Source: Budorcas taxicolor (lineage: Eukaryota; Chordata; Mammalia; Artiodactyla; Bovidae). From it: a stretch of 64,000 nt of DNA. This document shows, piece by piece, positions 28,031-38,653 of this stretch (its first letter is position 1; every line of letters starts with the position of its first letter). The notes below the pieces were generated by a model, which was given only the letters and a program-made list of their open reading frames with translations, made no database searches and was not told where the DNA came from. The stretch is from assembly GCF_023091745.1 (NCBI RefSeq), contig NC_068912.1:105331567-105395566 (forward strand), given 5' to 3'. Position numbers and translations under genes: made by a program.

Positions 28031-29200
28031 CCAGCTATCCATCAGCCTCTCGTTGTTGCCAGTGCTGTATCCTCTCATCGACTTAAGAACGTCCTTCCAG
28101 TAGTTCTCCTCTCCTGCATCATTGATTTCTCTCTCCTCAATGAGTTTCACTAGCGTGATACAGTCTCTCTCATCTTAAAACTCCTCCCTGACTCCACATA
28201 ATTCTCTAGCCACCCCTCCATTTTTCTGCGCCCCTTTTCAACACACCTCCTAGAAAGTGTCATTTGAAACTGTTGTCTCCAATTTCTTCTCTCCTGAACT
28301 CATTCTGTCAGGCTGTAGCTCATGTAATTCCACTGAAGCTCCTCTTGTCAAAAATTAAGTTCTAGGACTTCCCTGGTGATCCAGTGGTTAAGACCTCACT
28401 TGCAATTCAGGGGACAACGGTTTAATTTCTGGTGTGGGGCAACTAAGCCCACGAACCTCAACTACTAAAGCCCATGAACCTCAACTACTAAAGCCCACAT
28501 GCTCTAGAGGCTGTGCTTTGGAGAAGCTACCACAATGAGAAGCTTGCGCACCACAGCGAATAGCCCGTTTGCTGTACTGGGAAAGCCAGTGTGCAGAACA
28601 AGACCCAGCACAGCCACACACACACACACAAATTAACTTCTAAAAAAAACTTTAACTTCTACCTTCTCGGACCCCTTCTCTATATACAAGTGCTAGACTC
28701 ACAAGCACCATGTGTACGCGCATGATGTGAGCGTAGGTGTGTGTATTTACATATTTGGGCTGCTCCTCTCGCTCATCTTGAGCTTACAGACTCTCTTTAG
28801 ACTTCTGGGTGCAATCATACTGCACCCACATCCTGCCCCTAAACTCACTACTTCGCTAACAGCATTTGTCGCAGCGCGTCACTCCTTCCTTAAAATGTGT
28901 TCTTCACTTGGTTTCTAGGAAACTGCTTTCTCAGTTTTCCTCCTATTTCATAGACCTCTCTTTCCACATCTGCTTTCCTAGATCCTTTCCTCCTCCTGAC
29001 CTGTAAACATTAAAACGCCTCAAGGCTCAGAATATCCCTTCACCATCTATAATCATTCTCTAGATGATCTCATGCGGACTTAAACTATCAGACTTTAAAT
29101 ACTAGGCTTTAAATACCGTCTATATTCTGACAACTCCCAAAGTTCTATTTCCAGCCTGGACCGCCCTCTTTATCTCCGAGTTTGAGGCCCTTCTAAGCAC
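28030..29200 (+). repeat. L2 LINE reverse-transcriptase fragment, split by a CHR SINE
   Basis: After the SINE the sequence follows L2 ORF2 wording: TTCTTCACTTGGTTTCTAGG, TCAGTTTTCCTCCTATTTCA, TTTAAATACCGTCTATATTC and ACAACTCCCAAAGTTCTATT. The last two correspond to the FKYxxYADDSQ region, here broken. Before the SINE (28100-28330) the upstream part of the same domain can be followed. Confidence 0.6.
28367..28645 (+). repeat. long CHR-type SINE with an internal 23-bp tandem duplication
   Basis: Head AGGACTTCCCTGGTGATCCA, body with GAACCTCAACTACTAAAGCC repeated directly at about 28450-28495, then AAGCTACCACAATGAGAAGC and a (CA)n end. It interrupts an L2 copy. Confidence 0.8.
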
Positions 29201-29339
29201 GAGGTTCCAAAGTCTGCCGTGGGCAAAGGTACAGAAGGCCAGGCCCCTTGGCTTCAGGTGGGACAATTCTACAGTGCTGTTCATGCTCCAGAACTCCCCC
29301 TGGGATCAGGCTGAGACTAGACTCAGCTGAGCTAGGGAC

Positions 29340-29535
29340 TGCGGCCTTTCTGTAAAGGGCCAGATAGTCAACATTTTAGGCTTTGTGGGCCTTCCAGTGT
29401 CAGTCACAATTCCTCGACTCTGTCTTCATACCCCAAAGATGACCATAAATGGTATGTAAACAGAATAAGCGTGACTGTATTCCAGTACAAATCTTTAATT
29501 CTAGAAATACAGATCTGGTCTGAAGTCCAGATTGT
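29340..29535 (+). repeat. MER-type DNA transposon remnant (copy 2)
   Basis: Shares TGTAAAGGGCCAGATAGTCA and TTTTAGGCTTTGTGGGCC with the copy at 16215. The two are diverged, as expected for an old family. Confidence 0.6.
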
Positions 29536-29629
29536 CCACTCCTAAACACACCCATTGTCCAGCTTCTTCCTGCCCTGCCCCACGTCCCTCATTCCCTTAC
29601 AAGCTGCTCTTGAGAACACTCCACAATTA

Positions 29630-30228
29630 CAGTAGATCCCCTACATACAAACCTTCAAGTTGTGAACTTTCAAAGATGGAAACGTGCATCTGGTTCCAGC
29701 AAGGAGCCAGAACCTGCGCCATCAGCATCAGGCATGAGTGAAATTGCAGCTTGCCCTCCATCTCCTATTGCTAATGAACCTTCAGCTCTGCCATCTCTCA
29801 CCTCCTTTCCCTCCCCCAGTCAGTAACTCTTCTTGCCCGTTCACTCGATGCCAGCCCCTGTGTGCCAGTTATTGTACTGTAGTACTGTACTTTTCAAGGT
29901 ACTGCACTGTAAGGTTTAAAATGTTTTCTTTGCTTTTTATGTATCATTTGCATAAAAAGTTTTATAAACCTATTACAGTACAGTACTATATAGCTGATTG
30001 TGTTAGTTGAGTACCTAGGCTAACTTTGCTGGACTTATAGCAAATTGGATTTGGAGGAGGAAATGGCAACCCACTCCAGTATTCTTGCCTGAAGAATCTT
30101 ATGGACAGAGGAGCCTGGTGGGCTACAGTCCATGGCGTTGCAAAGAGTCAGACATGACTGAAGCAACTTAGCACACACGCATAATTGGACTTACGAAATG
30201 GAACTCATCGTAAGTAGGGGACTTACTG
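29630..30228. mobile_element. Tigger-like (pogo/TcMar) non-autonomous DNA transposon
   Basis: Terminal inverted repeats CAGTAGATCCCCTACATAC at the left and the complement CAGTAAGTCCCCTACTTAC at the right are flanked by TA dinucleotides, the target used by this superfamily. The interior carries the wording GTTAGTTGAGTACCTAGGCT and ACTTTGCTGGACTTA near the right end. A SINE splits the right end. No transposase frame remains. Confidence 0.75.
30051..30183 (+). repeat. BovA-type SINE nested in the Tigger-like element
   Basis: Starts within the BovA monomer (GGAAATGGCAACCCACTCCA) and ends GAGTCAGACATGACTGAAGC. AATTGGA is repeated at both sides, in a segment that is otherwise continuous in the DNA transposon. 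Confidence 0.8.
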
Positions 30229-30834
30229 TATTCAGCTACCCCTTCTCAGATTGGTTTCCAGGGAACCCAACGTAAGGCAGCACCCTTCCTGATGTCCTCC
30301 CGTGCTGCGCTCACTTCCCCCGAGACACTTCTCACAGGGTGCTCACGCTGCCTACTGCCTACTCGTTCGTCTCCACACCACACTGTAACCTCCCCGAGAT
30401 TACCTGACCTTTCTGTGTCTCAGTTTCCTTATCAGGTACAGTCTTGCTCACCTTTTAATAACCAGGATGAAGCATATTTCATTCCCAACACTCCCCTGTA
30501 ATGTACATGCCACCATTATTGCTCTATACATATAATGAAGCCAAGACTGAGAAGTATAAATGCCCTCCCAAGAGCACTTGTAAAAGTTCTCTTTGAATCC
30601 TCTTTCCACTTTGCACCCTCCTCATTCTACCCATCACCAAATCTTACTAATTCTTTTCTAACCAAGACTCCTTTTAGTTAATTTTTTCACTTTTACATCA
30701 GTATGCTATACATCCTAGCCTGGCATTCTGACACATTATCTGGGGGAGCAATGGGGCAGGAGAGAGCCCACAGCTATTGACTTAAATGTGTTGCTGTTGT
30801 TTTTAACCAGATTGGGGCTCTCTATTGTAAAATT

Positions 30835-31220
30835 AAATTTTACTTAGTTTTTAATAACTATGTAAATGGTACAAAATTCAAAAGATAAAAAGGAATACCT
30901 AGGGACTTCCCTGATGGTCCAGTAGTTAAGGATCTGCCTTCCAGGGCAGGGGATGAAGGTTCGAGCCCAGGTTGGGGAACTAAGATCGCCCATGCCACAG
31001 GGCACCTAAGCCTGTGCTCCACAACGAAGACCCAACACAGTCAAAAAATCAAAATTAAATAAAAAGGAATACACAGTAAAAGCCTTCCCCTCATACCTGT
31101 GCCTGCCACCTAGTTCTCCTCCTCAGGGCAACCACTCTTCCTGATTTCTTGTTTATCTTTCAAGAGACACTGTGCATGTCTGTATCCTTTCTTACTGGCT
31201 ATAAATTATTTTAGCATGAA
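30835..31220 (-). repeat. L1M-type 3' UTR fragment, split by a CHR SINE
   Basis: Wording such as TGTAAATGGTACAAAATTCA, then CACCTAGTTCTCCTCCTCAG and GGGCAACCACTCTTCCTGAT is typical of old L1 3' ends. Orientation is inferred from those typical copies. Confidence 0.55.
30899..31060 (+). repeat. CHR-type SINE with an exact 12-bp target duplication
   Basis: Head AGGGACTTCCCTGATGGTCC, box-B-like GGTTCGAGCCC, tail ACCCAACACAGTC plus A-rich end. AAAAAGGAATAC occurs at 30887-30898 and 31061-31072. Confidence 0.9.
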
Positions 31221-31267
31221 TGTGTTATGTTGGATTTTCCTCCCTTGAGCTAGCTTCCCTCCATGAT

Positions 31268-31268
31268 G

Positions 31269-31310
<42 letters not shown>
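31268..31310. repeat. (GT)n microsatellite
   Basis: About 20 uninterrupted GT units. A polymorphic marker candidate. Confidence 0.95.
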
Positions 31311-31316
<6 letters not shown>

Positions 31317-31339
31317 CGAGAGAGAAATAAGGCAAAGGA

Positions 31340-31870
31340 AAAATAAGGGTAGGAGCTTTTTCTCTTCAATGATATCCATTGCTTTCAGGATAAAGTCAAA
31401 ACCACTCTTGGAAGCACAAGGCTATGCACAAGCTGGCCTCAGTTTACAACCCTCTGGCCACATGACCCATGCCAGCCTCTAGTCACCCTGGACTCCTCCA
31501 GTACCCTGAACACGCCATTTGTTCTTTCTCACACCTGGATCTTCACATAGCCCTGCTGAAATATCCCCTTTGTCTTACTTAAGTCACATTTCAGCCTGGC
31601 CTTCACTTCCCCAAAGTCACTAATCTGGGCAGCCTCCTTCCCTCAAGTTGGGGTTTGTCTTTCTCCCCCATGCTTCTCCTGCTGCCTGGGTTTCCCCATA
31701 CACAGCACCTACAGATTGCGTTTTAACAGTTCTATTCCTTGTCCAAACCTCCCACTTGTCTCTAAGCTCTATGAGGTCTGGGACCTGTTTCTCTGACTTA
31801 CTGTTGAAAGCTCAGTGCCTAGGTGGTTCCAGCACAGAGTAGGCACTTGATTCCACAAATAAATGAATCC
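31340..31870 (+). repeat. L2 LINE 3' fragment
   Basis: L2 wording CAGGATAAAGTCAAAACCAC, ACAAGCTGGCCTCAGTTTAC and the ending GTAGGCACTTGATTCCACAA with ATAAATGAAT. No element named from 31870 to 32224. Confidence 0.6.
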
Positions 31871-32224
31871 AGAAATTAAAGTAGGTCCCAAATCCTATTC
31901 TCTCTAGAGGCAAGTCACAAATATGATTTTAACTTCCCAGCCCCATAATTGATGAGGATCAGTGTGATCAAGTAGAAAACCACGCAGTTGATCATGAGGA
32001 ATATCACTTCCTCAAATACCTCTTCACTGACCCCCATGCCTTCTTATTGGCCCCCTAAGTGGCGGTATTTTTCTTGTTAGCAGTTACCACAAGTGTAACA
32101 ATTGATGGGGTAACTGGTTACAGGATGTCTGTGTTCCCTATCAGACTGTACTTCATTTATGAGTGTATCCCCAGCACATCTGTCTTGCCTGCATGTAGGG
32201 TGCTCAGTAACTGTTTTTGGTTTT

Positions 32225-32394
32225 GCTTTAAGTATTTGTTTTTACTTATTTGGCTGTTCCAGGTTTTAGTTGCAGCATACAGGATCTTTAACTGTGGTAG
32301 GTAGGATCTATACCCTGACTAGGAATTGAACCTGGGCCCCCTGACTTGAGAGTGAGGAGTCTTAGCTACTAGACCACCAAGGAAGTCCCTCAGT
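32225..32394 (-). repeat. CHR-type SINE
   Basis: Reads antisense: GTTCCAGGTTTTAGTTGCAG, then GGAATTGAACCTGGGC (box B complement) and CTAGACCACCAAGGAAGTCC (head complement). Confidence 0.75.
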
Positions 32395-32459
32395 AAATAT
32401 TTCCTGAGTGCATTAAAGGGAGCATTATTCCTGCTAATAAGCTCAGCGATCAGTTTCTC

Positions 32460-32945
32460 CTCAAGTCTTCATGGAGCAGATGCAGGGTACCCAATATAAG
32501 AATGAGTGGTCTCAGCAACACCTGCACAGCAGACGTACAGGCCACAGTCACGGGGCTGTTCCTTATAATGATCCTCTATAAAGCCTGCTGGCAGTGCCAT
32601 AAAGTACAGGTCAGGCAAAGTGATTCTGCGGAGGGCCCGTAGGCTACCAATAGTATGCAGTATCGGGGAGAAGCCATTGGAAGGCCTGGGCTTATTCAAG
32701 AGCAAATTACACAGCATCTTCTGGCTTTCCTCTGGGCGAGTTGTTCCCTAAATGCAAGTGCTGGATAGAATTTGAGGGGCAGTGAAGTCAGTATTATACT
32801 CTCTGAGAAATACATGGAATGAAGCCATTCTGAGCTCCAAGTTAAATTCAAAGGCTTTCAACTGTCCGTTGAGCCTGGGGGTAAAATTCCTATCCACCTC
32901 AGAATTGATGGTGTCCTTCACGGAGAATGTGATGGGATGTCAGAA
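32460..32945 (-). other. unidentified open stretch, possible pseudogene or old element
   Basis: One minus-strand frame is open from about 32945 to 32466 except for a single stop near 32750. It reads HPITFSVKDTINSEVDRNF in its first part and GTTRPEESQKMLCNLLL, then LRALRRITLPDLYFMALPAG and FIEDHYKEQP in its second. The wording is less biased than usual junk translation, and the segment carries no repeat I recognise. I cannot place it in a family and do not propose a function. Confidence 0.25.
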
Positions 32946-33047
32946 TGATCTGCTGGAGACATCTGTCTTGTGCAGGGTGTATAATAATACGTATTACTAT
33001 TATATGACCATTTGGTGTAATCATACAGTAGGGCCTCATTAACAGAT

Positions 33048-33071
33048 GGCGGGGGCGGGGGGGGAGGCGGG
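33048..33071 (+). other. G-run with quadruplex potential
   Basis: A run of 5, 9 and 3 guanines separated by single or double bases. Sequence pattern only. Confidence 0.5.
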
Positions 33072-33255
33072 ACATTTAGTAAAAGAGAATGAAGAAAAAC
33101 TGTTTTGACAAAACATGTTACTGTGAATTCTTAGTCGACAAATATGACATAGCTAACATCACCACATATCCCAGATTGGAGGGGACAGTTCTGATTTCTT
33201 GGAATTGTATTATTTTTAATAAAAGGAATGTGCTACATGTACTAAGTATTTTGTT

Positions 33256-33464
33256 GTGCATAGTCACTCAGCCATGTCCGACTCTTTGCAGTCCCAAGCA
33301 CTGTAGCCCGCCAGGCTCCTCTGTCCATGGAATTCTCCAGGCAAGAGTACTGGAGTGGGTTGCCATGCCCTGCTCCAGGGGATCTTCCCAACCCAGGCGT
33401 CGAACCCAGGTCTCCTGCATTGCAGATGGATTCTTTACCATCTGAGCCAACAGGGAAACCCAAA
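33256..33464 (-). repeat. Bov-tA SINE with a 9-bp target duplication
   Basis: Antisense BovA (CCATGTCCGACTCTTTGCAG) then antisense head (CTGAGCCAACAGGGAAACC). TATTTTGTT occurs at 33247-33255 and 33465-33473. The sequence 33474-34020 is unassigned. Confidence 0.9.
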
Positions 33465-34020
33465 TATTTTGTTATTAAATCCCTAAAGTTTTTGATGCAA
33501 ATAAATGGGTAGGTGAGAAAATGAACACTTTTTAGATCATATGTTTTGACTTTGGGGTTCAGAAAACACAGCAAACAAGGTACGTTTCCAGCATCCCCCA
33601 CCTGGGAGAACCCCTCCAAGCCTCTCATCTGCTTGAGTACCACTCCTTGATCCACAGAGCCTACTCTGTCCTCATCTCTCCCAGCAACCACATTATATTG
33701 AAGTTATCTGGATTGGCTTCTTCCTAGACTGAAAAAACTGCCTCTTTTCAGCTCCGGTAGCTGCGAGAGGACTGGTAAAACCTCTCCCAAACTTCCATAA
33801 GCCATATAATCCACCTACAAACTGTATTCTTGTTACCCAAACAGAGCTCCCAAACAAGCTCCCACCGCTTGCTTCCAACCAGCATGTGGCCCCTAAACAC
33901 TTGCAGTATCCGAAGTCTAGAGGCAGAGCATTCTGTCCACGGTGTCTGGCATATTGCCTGGCACACAGCAGACCGTCAGTAAATATTTGATGGATTAGGA
34001 CTAAGAAATGACCCCGTTAA

Positions 34021-34292
34021 TTTTTTTTCTTTTTTCTATTTTTGGCTGAGCTTAGGGCAAGATGGCTGGATGGTATCACTGACTTGATGGACATGAGTTT
34101 GAGCAAGCTCTGGGAGTTGATGACGGACAGGGAAGCCTGGAGTGCTGCAGTCCATGAGGTCACAGAGAGTCGGACACAACTGAGCAACTGAACTGAACTG
34201 AACCAGATCTTAATTCTCCCACCAGGGATCAAATCTGGACACATGTACTGAAAGCACCAAACCCTAACCATTGGACCACCAGGGAATTGCCC
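34021..34292 (-). repeat. CHR-type SINE, split by a BovB 3' end
   Basis: The antisense tail (TTTTTTCTATTTTTGGCTGA) precedes and the antisense body and head (CACCAGGGATCAAATCTGGA, then ATTGGACCACCAGGGAATTG) follow a BovB fragment. Confidence 0.75.
34057..34203 (+). mobile_element. BovB 3'-end fragment nested in a CHR SINE
   Basis: Only the last about 145 bases of BovB are present (AGATGGCTGGATGGTATCAC through CTGAACTGAACTGAA). A severely 5'-truncated insertion. Confidence 0.85.
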
Positions 34293-34299
34293 TGTGACT

Positions 34300-35030
34300 T
34301 TTAACCTCCTCGGCATCTGGCTTTTTTCCACCAAGGCAAATGAGCATTCTTGCAAGAAAACCAATTGTATTTCAGTTGATGGGGAGATACCACAAAAGCA
34401 ATCCCTACACCAGCCCAGCTCAATAATCAAAGGGTCTTGAATGTTTCCTGGCAATGTTCCACCCAGGGTAATCAGAAGATCACTAAGGAGATGAGTGTGC
34501 AAATATTCTCCAGGCTCCCACTGGGCATCTAGCATTCTCCCAGCTGCCACAGAGTTGAGTGACCTGACAGATGCTAGGACACTGAGAGATTTCCATCTAG
34601 GAAGCACTCAGTGGAGCCCTAATTTGTATAGAACTCAATAGTTGTAATTTCAAATTCTGGACCCAAGCTCCAGACATCTGTATCTCAGATCTCTTTAAGA
34701 GATCTATTTCTGCCTCCAGGAATAGTTCACACTCCTGCCATTAGTGCCATGATCACTTGGAAGGCACCTTTTAAATCTGGGGAAAATAGGGACTACTCAT
34801 ACAGGCTAGCCAACATCCAGGTTTACATAATTAGCCCTTCAATTCCTGTTGCACAAGAGGAGAGTGTTTTAAATGATTCAACCTTTTCAAACACCTGCAT
34901 TCAACATATATTCAACTACTCTTAAGCTCAAGGGCATATGGGAAAGACACTCATCTGTTCGTGGGTTTAAACAACTGGAAAGATTGACAAGGATGGTATG
35001 GTAGAGGGTGATGTTATTTTGAAGAAAGAA
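34300..35030. other. intergenic, no recognised element
   Basis: No repeat or gene that I can name. Confidence 0.45.
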
Positions 35031-35034
35031 GTTA

Positions 35035-35290
35035 AGAGCTGTTTTTTCATTTGTTTGTTCTGCTTTTTAAAATGTACTTCTATTTTGTAAATTGTTTTTG
35101 AAGTATGATATACTTTCAAAAGATGTAAAAATCGTAAGAGAACAATGTGATGAGTTTTTACATACTTGACCACATCCATGTAACTAGCACCCAGACCAAG
35201 AAACACAACATTACTAGCATTCCAGAAAGCCCCCTCGTTCCCCTCCAATTTCTACGCCCCCAGTATAAACAACTACCCTGACTTCAAACA
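35035..35290 (-). repeat. L1M-type 3' UTR fragment
   Basis: Wording TGAAGTATGATATACTTTCA, GTAACTAGCACCCAGACCAA and CAGAAAGCCCCCTCGTTCCC is characteristic of old L1M 3' ends. Same segment type as 6410-6560. Confidence 0.6.
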
Positions 35291-37670
35291 CCCTACATTA
35301 GTTTTTTCAGGGCTCTCTTTAAAGCTATACTGGGGTAACACAGTCATCTATTAAAGCTCTCCTCTTCTCCCACAAATCTTAAGATCCGCAACATTCTGTT
35401 TGGCTCCTTTAAGTTGTACCTGCCTCCTCTCTTCCTCTCCATGCCAGATCCTCTTTCTTTTTAGGTAAACAAATCATCTTCCTCGGATTCTGGTTATGCA
35501 AAGCAAAAGAGCTGTCAAAATGGGCATCTACTTCATTCATTTATTTCCAGAGCATTTATTGGCATCTTCCCTGCGCCCTAGGCACCAGGGTTACAAAGAC
35601 AATTATAATACGGAGGTCAGTAGAGAATTGGGGGAAGTGGTGGGGTGCACCTTGGAACGCCCGGAGGGGTACCTGACTCAGCCAAATGGCCATAAAAACT
35701 TCCCACAGCAGTGTCTCTCAGGATGGGCAGGCGCCAACACAGGAGGAAGGGAAGCCAGGCTGGAGGATGGGGTAAGAACCCACGATGGGGGAGGGGAGGG
35801 GGTGGGTCACCTGCTGAGTCACAAACAGGAGGAGCTTATCCATGGAGGAAACTGCAGTTTATTCTGTGCGAAGAAAGACCACAGCAGGGAGAAGACTTCT
35901 ATGTTAAAGTGGTAGCTTGAACAAACAGCCAACTTTCCCTTCCCATGGTAACCTCATTGAGACTACAATAAAGAAATTTTTTTTTAAAAGCATAAATCTA
36001 CATGAAGGCATGGATAACAGGAGAGATGACAGGAGTAAATATTTTGGAAGCAAGAAATCAGATGAGTGAATAAAAACTGAGCAAATTTAGCAAAGACAAA
36101 ACGCCAGCCAGCCGTGGGAAAACTGAGAACCCAGCAGGCTCACGCTAAGGGCAGAAAGGATTAATGCTGGAATGAGACCTTGCACAACGGTAGGAGGAAC
36201 TGAGGAAGTGAAGGTCCAGATTAGGGAGACGAGGGATGGGAGGACTCAGTAACAAATCCTCCTGGATAATGATCAAAGGTGGACAACGTGGAGCTTGCTG
36301 GGAAGCAGAAGTTGGGCGAGTCTGGCCACTGGGAACTGGGGCCTTGTGCAGAGGCTTGTGGGGGTGCTGTAGCCTCGGATACCCCTCAGTGGGCCCGAGC
36401 CTCTGGTGGTGTGCCCAGGGCCACGGTGGTCATTTGGGAAGAGGTGCAGAGTGAGGCACAGAGGACAAAGTGGACCCTGCCGAGCACTTCTTCTGTCACC
36501 ATGCCTCCCCTTCAGACAATAATAGTGCTTGCCTTCCATCTCCCAAGCCTCACACCAGATCCTCTGTGGGATCCTCTCTCACATGGAACTCTACAGGGAA
36601 AGAGGTTCCAGGAAATGCAGCTTCAGTTTAACCAAGTTGAGAGTAAACCTTGGGACACCTCAAATGCAGGGGATAACGAGTCAGAAGGAGGCTAGAGGCT
36701 GGCTGCAGGGGCAGCCCCGGATTGCTCATGCCTGGAATACAGGGCGAGAGGAAGAAATTCCATCTATGCTGATACTCATGAAATTCTGGGGCTCTTCCTG
36801 TCACTGAATGCAGATCCCAATTAAAACTACTTTGCCACTTGCAACTGTTACTTGCAGCTTCAAATCCCTCCAAGTCACGGCTCTGCTCTTTGCCTTTCAT
36901 TCTGTGTCAGACCCTGGGCTTCCCATGCTGGTGGACAGCTCGCATGCCCACAGCCATTTGGAGTCCAAGCCAAGCCTTATCACTGTGGCGGGCTGCAGCG
37001 AATTCTCCCCCAAGCCCACCCAGGCCTTTCCTCCAGGCAGGAGAGAAACTCTGCTGTCAGCTGTGAAGGTCCAGTGTCTTTTACCATAAGCCCTGCCCAC
37101 CTTCTTTGCCTTCTCCAGAAAGAGCTGGGCTGAGGTCTGCACTTAGCCCTGCAGTCTCCCTCCCTGGGGCATAACTCACATCTCGACTGTGGGTGCCTGT
37201 GTTCTTTAGAGGCCTCCTCCACAGCCAGTGTGTGAAGGGTTTCCAGTGCTCGCTCTGCTCTGACGGGTCCAGGGTGTACTCTCTTGCCTTAATCAAAGGC
37301 CACCTCACCCCCTTGGTCAACAGGAAGCTAAGACTCCATGCCAGAGACCCTGAAATGCAGTGGCTTAACTAAGATAAATGTTTATCTCTCACTTATGTGA
37401 CAGCCTTGGGGTGAGTGGTCCTGATTGACAGGCTAGTCATCTAGGGACTAAGGTTCCCCCCATCTTGTTACTCCGCCTTCCCACAAGGTGCCCTGTCCTT
37501 ATCTGCATGGTCAAGGCCGCCGTGTCTGTGCTCACATCTGCACAGGAGTGAGGAAGGAAAGGAAGTGAAGGAAAAACGATTTCCTTTAAAGCACATACGG
37601 TAGAAGTTGTCCACACTTTTTCTGTCACGTGCCATCGGTTAAAACTGAGTCAGAGGGCCATGTCCTGGCC
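35290..37670. other. intergenic, no recognised gene or repeat
   Basis: The longest stretch of the window without a SINE or young LINE. Several open frames of 70-139 codons overlap on both strands, but none has recognisable domain wording, splice structure or paired evidence. A short L2/MIR-like phrase is near 35540-35600. Confidence 0.4.
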
Positions 37671-37689
37671 GCAGGGGAGGTTGGGAGAC

Positions 37690-37862
37690 GTTATAGATGC
37701 AGGAGAAGTGAGTTCGATCCCTGGACTGGAAAGAACCCCTGGAAAAGGAAATGGCAACCCACTCCAGTATTTTTGCCTGGGAAATCCATGGACAGAGGAG
37801 CCTGGCGGGCTACAGTCCTGGGGGTAGCACAGAGTCAGACGCAACTGAAGCGACTAAACGAC
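37690..37862 (+). repeat. Bov-tA SINE (degraded head)
   Basis: GAGTTCGATCCCTGGACTGG, GAAATGGCAACCCACTCCAG and AGTCAGACGCAACTGAAGC in order. Confidence 0.8.
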
Positions 37863-38259
37863 TGTGTGGAGTCCACCACAGCCTGGCTGCCACCGAAGGG
37901 CCAGAAAACGATCACTCTCTTCTGCTAGCCACTGCCCGCTTCTGGTAGCATTCTTGCCCTCCCTCATCCCAGATAAAATTTACAGTCTACTCAGACCTGA
38001 ATTTTCTCAAAAAGTGTGAAAATGACACGATGGTTCAGTCTAGCAGATGCTGTCATCACCCAACCCATGTCCTTAGCCCTCCAGGGAAGATTACCCTGCC
38101 TTCCAACTGTTCTTTCCGGAAAGTCTCCCCCTAGGACTTTCTGCAGCTGCCAGAGCCAGCTATACCCACAGGGGAGGCCTAATGTGCTGGAGAATTAGCG
38201 TCTTTCCCCTGAGCCCAGTTCAGTTCAGTTCACCTCAGACAATGCTGATGCTGGCTCAC

Positions 38260-38430
38260 CTATTTCAGGCTCCACGCTGGACACCAAGGATGCAGAGTAA
38301 CCCTGAGGTCCATGAGCACACGCTGGATGCCAGACACAGTCCTGACTGCTTCAGCTGCATCCCTACTTTAATTCTCATGGTGCTGTTCTTTGCTCCATCT
38401 TACAGATGAGAAAACTGAGGCTAAGGGAGC
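38260..38430 (+). repeat. MIR SINE
   Basis: Wording GGATGCCAGACACAGTCCTG, TTCTCATGGTGCTG and TTACAGATGAGAAAACTGAG is the MIR core and 3' part. Positions 37863-38259 before it are unassigned. Confidence 0.7.
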
Positions 38431-38469
38431 ATAAATACCACTGAAATCCCCAGCTTGTAGTCACCAGAG

Positions 38470-38582
38470 ACTTTTTTAAAATATATTTATTTATTTATTA
38501 TTTGACTGTGCCAGGTCTTAGCTGAGACATGAGGGATCTATTTCCCTGTCCAGGATCAAACCTGGGGCCACCGGGAAGTCCC
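38470..38582 (-). repeat. CHR-type SINE
   Basis: Antisense A-tail (TATTTATTTATTTATTATTT), GTGCCAGGTCTTAGCTGAGA and ACCGGGAAGTCCC at the head end. Middle part partly deleted. Confidence 0.75.
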
Positions 38583-38653
38583 AGCAGAGATATCTGTTTG
38601 ATTCCAAGACTGTTGCATCTGATGAGAAATGCTCCCTATCCCCAAAGCATGGC

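Noticed and set aside
30292..30501. Frame next to the Tigger-like element as a transposase remnant
   Set aside because: The translation shows no DDE or helix-turn-helix wording, and it lies outside the inverted repeats.
33242..33691. Frames with wording like GSDGKESICNAGDLGSTPGLG and MDRGAWRATV
   Set aside because: These are translations of Bov-tA SINEs and recur all over the window in both orientations; not genes.
35290..37340. A cluster of overlapping 70-139 codon frames suggesting a gene
   Set aside because: Frames overlap on both strands and all have low-complexity composition; I found no motif, consistent splice chain or CpG island.
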